NCBI GenBank assembly: GCA_030062745.1
Contig: CP099850.1
Coordinates: 6,696,001 to 6,760,000 of the forward strand
Length of the DNA: 64,000 nt
DNA from: Capitulum mitella
Lineage: Eukaryota > Arthropoda > Thecostraca > Pollicipedomorpha > Pollicipedidae
Direction of reading: 5' to 3'
Shown here: positions 55,218 to 64,000 of the stretch, piece after piece
How positions within the stretch are numbered: the stretch's first letter is position 1
How the letters are laid out: each line of letters starts with the position of its first letter
Program-made: the position numbers and the translations under genes
Notes under the pieces: generated by a model
What the model was told of the DNA's origin: nothing
Seen by the model: the letters and a program-made list of their open reading frames with translations, nothing else
Database searches by the model: none

Positions 55218-55760
55218 GTATCAATGTGTCAAACGTATTGTTTTAGGGTCTTTGAATGCATATTTCATACAAATCGACATGTTGCAAATAAAATCTGGAC
55301 CAAGTCACAAAGAGCTAAACTCGACTTCTGATGACCTTACAAATTTCATGTTTTCGGCGAATTTCATACAAATCGACATGTTGCAAATAAAATCTGGACC
55401 AAGTCACAAAGAGTTGAATTCGACTTCTGATGACCTTGACCTGCACTGACCCTGGTATGTAAAAGCGTATCAATGTGCGCACAATTGTTTTTATTACAGC
55501 GTTAGAATGTATATGTCAAACAAATCTACATGTTAGAAACCAGGTTTGGATAACGTCACAAGGCAGCTGACCTTGACCATATATGACCTTGGCCTTCACC
55601 GACTCTGTGTGACTATGTGTGAGCGTATCAATGTGCGCACACGTGTGTTTATTAGAGTCTTTGAATGCAGATTTCATACAAACCGACATGCTCCAAAGCA
55701 AATCTGGACAATCAGGTCACAAGTTGGTTGACCTAGATGACCTTTGATGACCTAAACCTT
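55218..55760 (+). repeat. Diverged tandem units with a 99-bp perfect-like duplication
   Basis: A unit starting GCGTATCAATGTG and containing TTTCATACAAATCGACATG, AAATCTGGACCAAGTCACAA and GATGACCTT recurs at about 55217, 55464 and 55620, diverged. Inside the first unit the part starting TTTCATACAAATCGACATG is duplicated at 55263 and 55362 (period 99) with very few differences, so that duplication is much younger than the larger units. Confidence 0.85.
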
Positions 55761-56540
55761 TAGCTTTTGTCTTGGTACATCGATTACTTATCCCCGGATG
55801 ATATCGCATGATGATGTCGGCTGGTAATCTTACGTAGACCGCTAGTGCTTTTGGAAAGTTTTCATTTGTGAGTGACAACCGCTATCTTCGTTATGATCTC
55901 TTGACTTGAAATGCTTGAAACTTGAAAAAAATTCCAGGCTGATTTCCGATTTTTTGCGTCAGTCAACGAGTTATTCAACTGCCATAATTGTCACAAAGTA
56001 GCAGCGACCAGCTCCTGTCCGTTCTCGGGATATTAACGAAAAACAGGTGGGTCGGGGGGAAGTGTTCCCCTTCCAGTGCGCGTGTTATTTGGAGGCGCTA
56101 TATCAGTGCTCACCGTCTTCCGCCACTCGTACCTGCGCGCTCTTATCGGCCGGGGAACCAGAGGCTGCGGGGGAGGAAACGAATGCAGTTCCGATGGGCA
56201 CATGCGAAATGCCGGAGGTCTCCGTAGAGCCCAAACCGCCGAAAAGAATACAAATGCGTCGAGTAACAGTTGGACCGGGGCCGCGGTCCAACGGTGACTG
56301 ACGGATCGCGGGAATTGTTGTAGTGAGATGGCGGCGACAAAACACCGAGACATAACGCGAAACGGCTTTCCTTCAACGAAACTCGCCGGCGCCCAGGGAT
56401 TTTGTGACGTCGAGTAGCCGCGGGGGCTTTTCAAGGCCACTGTACCTTCCGGCGCGAACAGCTTGTGAACCAAACGTCGTACAGCAATTCGAATGGTATA
56501 TTTCTAATCAGCATCTGCAGTTCTGTCAGATGGGTATGAA
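55761..56540. other. No confident gene; GC-rich patch
   Basis: 56040-56300 is GC-rich with overlapping frames on both strands. The plus frame ends VGPGPRSNGD at 56301 and the minus frame spans 56033-56473. A palindromic GGACCGGGGCCGCGGTCC lies at 56273-56290. Confidence 0.4.
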
Positions 56541-56892
56541 AGTAAAAATTCGGTCACTGCTCTATTAACATTACGCCTATACTCGTTACGTGGAAAGAAA
56601 CGCTTTAAAAAATCGACATGACCTTAAATCCCACAACTGTGGCAGGGCCCCTTCCGTTAAGTGCTGCAGCAGTGATGCACCCAGGATTTTCCCAAGGGAT
56701 GTCTAGTTCAGGGTAAAGTAAAAATTCGGTCACTGCTCTATTAACATTACGCCTATACTCGTTACGTGGAAAGAAACGCTTTAAAAAATCGACATGACCT
56801 TAAATCCCACAACTGTGGCAGGACCCCTTCCGTTAAGTGCTGCAGCAGTGATGCACCCAGGATTTTCCCAAGGGATGTCTAGTTCAGGGTAA
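56541..56892 (+). repeat. 176-bp tandem duplication, nearly identical
   Basis: Units 56541-56716 and 56717-56892 both start AGTAAAAATTCGGTCACTG and end TCTAGTTCAGGGTAA. The only difference noticed is GGCAGGGCCCC versus GGCAGGACCCC. This is either a very recent duplication or an assembly artefact. Confidence 0.95.
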
Positions 56893-58366
56893 AGGTAACC
56901 CCTCTAAAAAACTTCTTCGGATTTCCATGGCGCTATTTTGAGATCGGGTAATCAACTTTTTACATGGAAATGGCAAAGTTATGGATTGTGTGGAGCATGC
57001 TAATTATGTTGCTGAGAATGCATGGTTGCCTTACACGTCAGAAACGGAAAACATAAGTTCGTTCATGAAAAAACACAAACCTACCTCATAAAACGGCATC
57101 CCTTCAAAAAGCCTAACCCCCATCCGAAAAGTGGGGATTGGGCCTTTTTATTCCGCAGTTTTGCCCTTTTTATCTCTTTTACGTCGAGAGAAAAGCAAAT
57201 AAAAAGCGGCTGAAAAAAAACGCTAAGAGAGGGACCCATGTTCCAGGCTCCTACCATGGGTGCGCCTGCGTACTGCAGCCATGGAGTAGAATAAGAAGAA
57301 ATATGACAATTGTGCGGTAGGAACATGTGTGTTGTGAGCATTCCGCTGTGGGCGTTGGGCCCGAAGTTGCCGAGGAGGTGCACCGCATGGGATCCGGCCG
57401 ATGATTGCTTGTCGCCTGCCTTGAGTGTGTTCTTCCGCTTTCGCTGCGTCACCTATATTTTGTAATCTCTCGGGCTTTTTATTTTCTCCGTGTAAAATGC
57501 CTCTGCCTGCGGGACCAATGGCTTCTGTGTTCATGCACATAGACCAGGAAAGGTTCCGTCAGTCTCCCGCAAAATACACTTGCTCTGGTTGTCTACTTAG
57601 GATAATAACGTGGCACACAGGAAAACGAGGCAAAAATCCCTACATCGGCATGTTTAGCTCATTCACCGTAGTCACAAACAGGCAGTCAAGAACTTGCAGT
57701 TCATGGCTTGCAGGATGGGCAGTCGCTGTTCCAGGATAAATGCGAATAAGTCGCGTGGCAAATGAACGAAAAAATAGGTCTCGCAGGAAACACTTTTCCG
57801 ATTCCAGCAAAATACGATCCCTCGGTGCTCACTTCGTTAGTAAATATGAACAAGGGTAGGTATGATCACAATGGAAGGTCCGATAGTGCCCATGGAAGCA
57901 AGCTCAGGTCCGGATAGTGCATTTTGTGTCTTGCACCATTTAAGAAAGGCATTACTAGGCACGCATCCTTGAATGTATGGGATCGGTCAGGGAGGCGGGC
58001 AGATTCCGAACAGTCCTAGTTCTAGTGCCTGTTCCACAGACTGCAATCCATGGCAAGGGTGAAACTGCGTGTTTGGGGCGGCCTAAACTTTGGATCCACT
58101 TTTAAATTAACGTAATTCAAATTCCAGCACTTACTAGAATTAGGTAAGGTGGCATTCATTTAGTGTATTTCTGCACACAATTTCATAAAGTTGTCCCAAC
58201 AAGAAATCTTTGCTTAAGATTTGCCACAGCAAAATGGTGTCAAATCTGACAAAACAGCTTACAAACGTCTGTTTTGGCAAAATTTTTCAATGCTCTATCA
58301 ATACAGGTCAGTGAAGACCTGTATTGATATTGATATGTTGTTGTCTCCAACTGAGGCATGATGCAG
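56893..58366. other. No confident gene
   Basis: A plus-strand frame from ATG at 57497 to 57739 (MPLPAGPMASVFMH..., with CSGC) follows a pyrimidine-rich stretch and could be a first exon. An overlapping minus frame at 57223-57540 starts MCMNTEAIGPAG. They exclude each other and neither is supported further. Confidence 0.4.
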
Positions 58367-58549
58367 AGATTCCAGCATCATCATCAGGGGCAAAGCAACG
58401 ATCACTAAATTTCTTCCTTGTCATGAAAAACCAGGTGCTCGGATTCAAGAAATTCCTGGAATCCGCCCTCATCTCCAGCCTTATGTATACCGCCAGACTG
58501 GCTTTTAATCAAAAGTATTGGTGTGCCCTGTCTACATACCCCAACCAAG
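58367..58549 (+). CDS. Candidate exon 1 of a two-exon gene end, function unknown
   Basis: The frame is open from 58315 and could begin at the acceptor-like ATGATGCAG ending at 58366, or at an ATG at 58423. It reads LNFFLVMKNQVLGFKKFLES, ALISSLMYTARLAFNQKYWC, then ALSTYPNQ, and ends at the strong donor CAAG|GTAGGT at 58549. The exon ends with one base of a codon, which the next candidate exon completes. A hydrophobic stretch lies around SALISSLMY. Not recognised. Confidence 0.33.
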
Positions 58550-58802
58550 GTAGGTACTCATCTATAAGCCGAGACTCCCTCCAGAGCCAGATTTAAGTTT
58601 TTCAGCCGAACAGGCAGGTAGACATGCTTAGCCTTCACGCACCTTTTAAGATTTCTATGCTGGCCATTCAATTTGCATCCCTCGTATCCACATAGCACCT
58701 TGCGACGAGATGAGGCAGACGAAGGGGTCATGGCTACTTAATGTTATATACAAAGAGGTTAACATCTGATTTTTTGCGGCCTCTGTTATATAACATGTGC
58801 AG

Positions 58803-58951
58803 GCGCAACAAAGCCCCAACGCTACACATCACGAATGCCCAAAGCAATAAAGGCACATTACAAGGCAGTCCTGCGCTGCTTTGACAAAGACAAAGCCAGT
58901 GATGAAGATCTTGATGATATCATTGATTTTAAATCCATAGTTTTTACATGA
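58803..58951 (+). CDS. Candidate terminal exon, function unknown
   Basis: After the acceptor ATAACATGTGCAG (58790-58802) the exon supplies two bases that complete the codon left by the donor at 58549. It then reads ATKPQRYTSRMPKAIKAHYK, AVLRCFDKDKASDEDLDDII and DFKSIVFT, with TGA at 58949-58951. The sequence looks like an acidic, helical C-terminus. An ATTAAA possible poly(A) signal follows near 58999. Phase agreement between the two exons is the main support. I recognise no family, and it overlaps no repeat found in the window. The intron would be 253 bp. Confidence 0.38.
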
Positions 58952-59439
58952 CCATTTACATGAATTACAAAAGATCATCACTTACTGAAAAAATCCATTA
59001 AATGGTTGCCTTAACAGGCATTAACTGTTCCGCAAAAAAACATTCCTTGTTCCGTGATGTGTGCTTAATGTCCATGTGACATCATATAAAGCTCATTTGG
59101 ACGGGGTTATCCAATCAGTGAGCTGTCAAATTTTTGGCGTCGAGGAGAGAGTGCGCTAAGGTCGAGGAGCATATCGAAAACTGGAACAAAATGACTCCTC
59201 ATGAAAAGGAGGTGACTCGACGTGTGCTCACAAATAGCCCAAAAACTGTCTCCCGAACGGCGCTGTTGAACAAGGTCTAGGTCACTAAAACGTGTTTCAC
59301 CACCTCAAAATTGTGGTCAGTGTCCTTTAATATCAGCAGTTTTTGCTGAAAGGAAGTGCTTAACAGAACTTTGAGGTTTGGGGCTTTTTGGTCTCTTTTC
59401 ATTAGGGGCATACATGGATATCAGTTCCCCACACCCGTG
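58952..59439. other. No confident gene; TATA-like and CCAAT words before a short frame
   Basis: CATATAAAG near 59085 is followed by CCAATCAGTGAG near 59110 and a short frame starting ATGACTCCTCATG at 59190 (in the context HIENWNKMTPHEKEVTRRVL, ending LLNKV at 59280). It may be a relic of the LINE's upstream part or an isolated exon. Confidence 0.35.
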
Positions 59440-61118
59440 GGCAATTGGACACTTTTTTGAGCCTCGTCCAAGCCATCAAGGCATTCTTTGACGCCAAATA
59501 CCGCGTCCTCTCTGTTCTTGTATGTTATCGCCTTCCGAATTCGGATTTTCCGCGCTCGTGGAAAACATTCATCATACACCTAATCATCAAAGCTGGCCTC
59601 CAGAAACATGGCTTAATTTTCAGCCCATCTCCATCGTTCCGATTACGACGAACATTTTTTAAAACAAACACAGCTGAACGTGCAGTCCTGCGCCGGCTCT
59701 ACTAATCTTTAAATCCAGTCTCTAGCCTTCAAATAATTTTTCTCCCACCCAGCACGGTCTCGGCCTCAATCACTCAACAGAAACCGTTCAGTCACCTTTG
59801 TTTGGCCAATGTATCGAAGTGCTTCGATGTTATTGATCATTCATCCCCCTAACTAAATTGCAAGCTCGTATTGATGCATCCGGGTTCACCTCGACGTTGC
59901 AATCGGAAAGCTTTACCGGCAGATTAGGGAACAAAGACTTGCTCAAAGCTCTACCAGTTGAAATTGACGTTTACAGGGCTGCTGTCTCGGCCTTTAACTG
60001 CATTTGATTTTTTTGCAACAATCTCATTCTTTTCGTGTCTGGTGCTGAGTTCGTACCTTACGTTGCCTGGCGAAGCACAATGGCTCATAACAGGCAAAAA
60101 GTCGGTTCTGGAAGAAGAGAATTTGCCAGATGGAAAATTCTTTCAACATACCCGTTCGTGGATATACCCGCGAACATGCTCAAAGTAAAGCCAACAAATA
60201 CGGAGTTTATGCTCTTTGGTAGTCACCAAAATTTACACAGTCTTTCTCTGGAAGACATCAAGATCAGTCTCAGAGGCACTTGTCAAAACTTGTTTTCAGG
60301 TTAAAAACCTTAGTATCACTTTCAGTTGCCATCTCACTAAGGAAAGTCACATTTCTATGATCACTCGCCGTTTTCTCCGCGTGCTGACACCCTTCTCTCA
60401 TCTCCAGCATAGCCTCCCCAGACACGTCCTCAAATTTGCCATTTCGCCCTTGATTCTCTCGCAGGTGAGATACTGCATCTCTGTTTATGGCATCTGGCTC
60501 AAATCTCCAAAATGTAAAAAGTCATACAATTTCTCGTGCGTCATTTTCACGGCAAAAATTATCTTTGGAAGACGACAGTTTGAGCACGTCGCGGACCCGC
60601 CTGGAAATCCCGGCTGGCTGTCGGCCTCAAATCCTTTTCACGTCCTTTCCCTTGCTCGTAAGATCGTGTCGTCGGGAGTGTCGGAGGACCTCACGTGTGC
60701 TCTGTATTTCGTACATTCTGCTCGAGAGTGCAACGCCTGGCAATATAATCGACTGCTGGTTCCCCGATGTTGCAGTGTTCAGAGCCAGTTTCGCTTCAGA
60801 GTTCCCGCCATGTACCTACAACGCACTGCCAACCGAGATCATCACCTGTACGGGCAGCGTATTAACGGGGCTCTAAAAAAGGCATCCCCGGCAATCGCAC
60901 GGTGTACAAGTCCATGAATCGTTAATGTGTGCGTGGGTATGTTGTTCTTATCGATGTTTTTCCCAAATTTTGTGTTAGTGTCGTTTTTGCCGTTCGTGTT
61001 CACCCCTCTTTATCTCTGTGTCCATTTACCATATGAAGCAGGACTGTTTATTCTTGTTTCGTTTACGTGGATCGCCGCAGGTTTGTCGGATGAATGAACT
61101 GATAAATAAATAAATAAA
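59440..61118 (+). mobile_element. LINE (Jockey/CR1-like non-LTR retrotransposon), 3' half, degenerate
   Basis: Reverse-transcriptase blocks appear in order with frame breaks. Near 59545-59600 FPRSWKT...IIKAGL corresponds to FPxSWKxAxIxPLxKK. Near 59745-59850 a damaged HGL...STETV and VSKCFDVIDHSS corresponds to QHGFRxxxSTETAL and the AFDTVDH block, with the catalytic region altered. Near 60165-60215 NMLKVKPTNTEFMLFGS matches NxxKTExMLFG. Over 60300-60900 NLSITFSCHLTKESHISMIT, SQVRYCISVYG, IFGRRQFEHV, GWLSA and VPRCCS complete the thumb and C-terminal region. The 3' end has an (AAAT)n tail at 61100-61118. The copy is 5' truncated and inactive. Confidence 0.85.
60216..60917 (+). pseudogene. LINE reverse transcriptase C-terminal frame, 233 codons
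   Basis: This is the longest surviving open piece of the LINE above. It starts in the wrong frame and is joined by a shift near 60300 to the conserved sequence VKNLSITF. From there it is open through ILSQVRYCISVYG, KIIFGRRQFEHV, NPGWLSASN, VSEDLTCAL and VPRCC. It encodes only the thumb and C-terminal connection, not the catalytic YxDD, which falls in the damaged part upstream. Confidence 0.75.
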
Positions 61119-61750
61119 AGTGTTGGTGACAACGTGCTTGGCTATTAGCCTATCTCAAAGGATCATAGAGCAGTCAGACATCTGCGTAGTGCAGTGAACG
61201 TACTTACAACACTAAGTTAGGTATGCAACAAGCATTAAAAATAATTACATTGTGATTCCAGCGAGGACTTGCTAACCCATGTATTCCTTTGTTTCTGACT
61301 TAACATGTATTCCTCTGTTTCTGATTTAACATTAACGCAGTTTCTGTGCTTTTCACGCACGGTTATACCTATGCTGTGCTGAGTCCTTCGTTGTTCTTGA
61401 TCGCTTGGATTTGTTAATTTGTAGCATGTGATGAGCAATGGCCAGTTGAAACTTCATCTATAATGCTATTTTTTTCGTTGTGTAGGTGTGTTCAGTTGGC
61501 TTGATGTTACAAAAGCCTGTTTAAAGCATATTATTACATATGATATTATATAACATATTCAATAATATTCGTATTACACATATAAGATACGTATTACAAA
61601 ATACTCATATTTATAGTTTGTAAAAGCATGTTTCGGCACAACTCGATACGTCTTCGTCTTCGTCAGTTGAAATGAACTGCTCGTTGGTTGATTTCTAGAT
61701 ATTCCAGTTCCACATTTGCAAAAATGTGTGTGTATGCTTAGACGTTGGTA
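61119..61750. other. No recognised gene; AT-rich
   Basis: A 34-bp direct near-duplication around TGTATTCCTYTGTTTCTGAYTTAAC occurs at 61279-61331. AT-rich TATTACA words fill 61525-61610. Confidence 0.5.
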
Positions 61751-61812
61751 CATGCGTGCGTGCATGCGTGCGTGCGCGCGTGTGCGCGCGCGCGCTCGCA
61801 TGTGTGTGTGTG
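61751..61812. repeat. Alternating purine-pyrimidine tract, (GTGC)n, (GC)n, (GT)n
   Basis: GTGCGTGCATGCGTGCGTGC, then GCGCGCGTGTGCGCGCGCGCGC, then TGTGTGTGTGTG. Such alternating tracts are classic Z-DNA formers. Confidence 0.92.
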
Positions 61813-64000
61813 AGTAGTGAGTGTTTTAATTATTATTTGAACGTTTGCGTTTGAGATGTTTCTGCATCAAACCATTTTCAAATTTATATACATGTATTAT
61901 CAATGGGTTACGCGCCAATTTTTAAAACTGGCGCCTTTTTATGCTTGTCAGTTACTGCTCCCACTCAGGAAGGCATAACATACCAAACTATCCAAAAAAT
62001 TTTTTTTTTCATAAAAACAAGCCCATTGTACTTGCGTATACTCCGAAAGTCAAATCGTCAAGAAATCACTGAAAATGTAATTATAAACCGCTTTCATTTC
62101 TTTGAGAAACTGCAAAAACAAAGGTGCCATTGGCCTATGTCAGCGCGCTTTTTACCAACAAACCTTGCTCCTTAGGAAAAGGGGAACATTCTGGGGGGAT
62201 GGGGCTAACCACAGCAGCGTAAGTCACACCGTCACATCACTAACCCAGTCACTTTTCGAAGAGCTCAAGGTAAGCACATTGCATTTGTGTGAATTATGAA
62301 TTCCTGAATATTTATAAACCTGGGTTATAGTATGTCTTGCAAGCTGAATCTTCATCTAAACATTAGAACTCGTTTTCAAAATCGTTTTTTTAATACCGTG
62401 CGCCGCTTGATGAGAACAGGCCGTGCGCGGCGGAAAATTCTAGCTGCGTCTGGTCCATCTGTTATGAAGTATTTCGGCAGGAATGATGTTATTTTCCGTG
62501 ATCTTTACAAGGACAGTGACAGCACAACCAAATCGCTGTTTATGTGTGTGTGTATGTGTGTAGGCACTGATGATTTTCAAAGGGTTACGTTACCGTAAAC
62601 GATCATTTTGGTGTCGAGAGGGCACGGTTATAGTGGAGGAAGCCGTAGGCATTCTTCTGCACGACCCACTTTACCACTCTGGATGTGAGGTAAAGGATGG
62701 ATTTTGATGGAAAATTAGCGGGCGTTTAGGATGGAGCGCTGGTTTCTCTGTCAGAATGGATAATGGAATGTTTCAGGAGATTTGCGTAGTGAAGATCACC
62801 TGTCCGAACGCGTTCAATGCAGTTAGTAAAACGAAAAGACAGTCGAGGTCATCAGCAAGCAACTAAGTCAGCAGCCTCTGGCTAGCTTTTTTTCCTGCCA
62901 AAAACAGTAACTTGTCAGCGTGTTAACCCGGCACCGCCTGGCGTGTAGATTTACTCATCACGAGAGTCATTTCAGTACCGTGCTTTACGCAGTTCATAAT
63001 CCCAGAAAGTAATTATTGCTCTTTGGCAGCAAGAGTAATGCAACCTTATCCATCCTGTCCTAAACTGGCCTCGACTGGATGAAAAGCAGGTAATGCAAGA
63101 CTGATCATCAGAAGGTTTCACTTTAGTCCTGTTTGTCCCAGGGATCCTCACCTGGGTCGAATTTACCCCGACATTTGTTTAATATTTTGACATGCTTCTG
63201 ATGCAAAAGATCGTGGCTTCTTGTCTGATACCCAGCCGAAAGCTCTGAGATCAGTACGGCGGATAATATGATATGCGAGCCGGTGTTAGTATTCCACATG
63301 TTGTGGTATGCATTTTACACGACCTATGACGTCAGCAGTCACGTGACTAGAGCTAACGTAATAATTTCTAAATTGCAAGACCCAAGGCTATCGATTAGTG
63401 ATAGACTGGTTCAAAAGGGACAGATCCTGAGACAACAGGGGGTGCCCTTTTTGACATCCCCCAGGCGGTCGCGGACATAAAAACACGCCAGGCCGTGCCG
63501 GGTAACTATCTCGAAAACGTCCTTACAGTGATATTTTTTAAAATAAATTTCACCCGAATGGTCTGACACAGTAAAGCTAGGGATCGGAGCTCCTGCTAAG
63601 CAGAGCTTGTTGCTTGACTGAAACTCCTACATTCGATCGCGCACATCGGGGCTGGTTCTGTGGCGAATGTTTAACTCGCCGCCAAGGGTGCGATACGACC
63701 GTATGGAAGTCAGCTTGATCCCATGTTGGCTAGTTGCCAGCTGACCCGCCGTCCAAATATCGAGCGCCGCGACGTCATGTCTCTATCATCTGACCTAGCA
63801 TGTAAATGGTCCTGATGTCAGAAGATGCAAAATTGGCTGACGGACAGGTATTAAGGGTTTGGTTGAGCTGGCTCTAACGGTTCAGAAGTCATTCACGAAA
63901 CACCGAGGGGTGCCCTATTTGAGCTCCCCTCCCCCGAGGTGGTGCGGCGTTTAGCACTCGGCGGAAATTTTCGCCGTTGGAATTTTGCAGTCATATATAT
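61813..64000. other. No confident gene to the window end
   Basis: A plus-strand frame at 62332-62598 (MSCKLNLHLN..., with FFNTVRRLMRTGRARRKILA) is protein-like but has no splice or homology support. Two diverged copies of a phrase (CACCG/CAACAGGGGTGCCCTTTTTGA and CCGAGGGGTGCCCTATTTGA) occur at 63436 and 63903, suggesting a short repeat. Nothing else is recognised. Confidence 0.45.

Overview
The window is nuclear DNA of a multicellular animal, most likely an invertebrate and quite possibly aquatic. The support is composition and repeat content only. There are no operons, ribosome-binding sites or dense genes, but there are decayed LINE, Ty3/gypsy, hAT and THAP-type elements, many diverged dispersed repeats rich in TGACCT/AGGTCA words, (TA)n microsatellites, and a 500-base run of N that marks a scaffold gap. 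No host gene could be identified with confidence, and the species cannot be named from the sequence. Most open frames here are short or explained by composition; only a few merit listing as candidate exons.

Layout. 1-1172: first copy of dispersed repeat family R1 (others at 40952-42082 and, inverted, 44205-44665). 5.8-9.7 kb: a nested transposon cluster: a LINE 3' end on the minus strand, a degenerate Ty3/gypsy pol (RNase H end plus integrase) on the plus strand, a 47-bp minisatellite, and a 1.44-kb hAT-type element with terminal inverted repeats and 8-bp target duplications. 13.7-16.6 kb and 32.6-36.1 kb: two collinear copies of a composite segment (blocks X, Y, Z in the same order and orientation), each split by different extra DNA. 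Block X carries in both copies a small minus-strand frame resembling a secreted peptide. 24.4-27.8 kb: a large inverted-repeat structure; its left arm contains a 340-bp hAT-like MITE that the right arm lacks. 27.9-29.5 and 44.7-45.6 kb: two copies of an element encoding the start of a protein with a THAP-like zinc finger. The first is interrupted by a 610-bp solo LTR that contains a perfect match to the CTCF consensus as recalled.

38.7-40.3 kb is a long degenerate tandem array around the word TCAGGGGNCC, and a small relative may lie at 51.9-52.1 kb. 43.5-43.9 kb is a MITE with perfect 8-bp target duplications. The gap is 46538-47037; the right flank is an inverted copy of the repeat at 15.0-15.5 kb, cut by the gap. 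47.5-47.8 kb resembles the C-terminal end of a Penelope-like element. 55.2-55.8 and 56.5-56.9 kb hold tandem duplications. 58.3-58.95 kb holds the best host-gene candidate, a phase-consistent pair of exons of unknown function. 59.4-61.1 kb is a degenerate LINE reverse transcriptase with its 3' tail.

The genes do not form a pathway. The window reads as a record of successive transposon insertion, duplication and decay. The items most likely to be undescribed are the THAP element family, the X-Y-Z duplication with its small peptide frame, the inverted-repeat element, and the solo LTR with CTCF-like sites.
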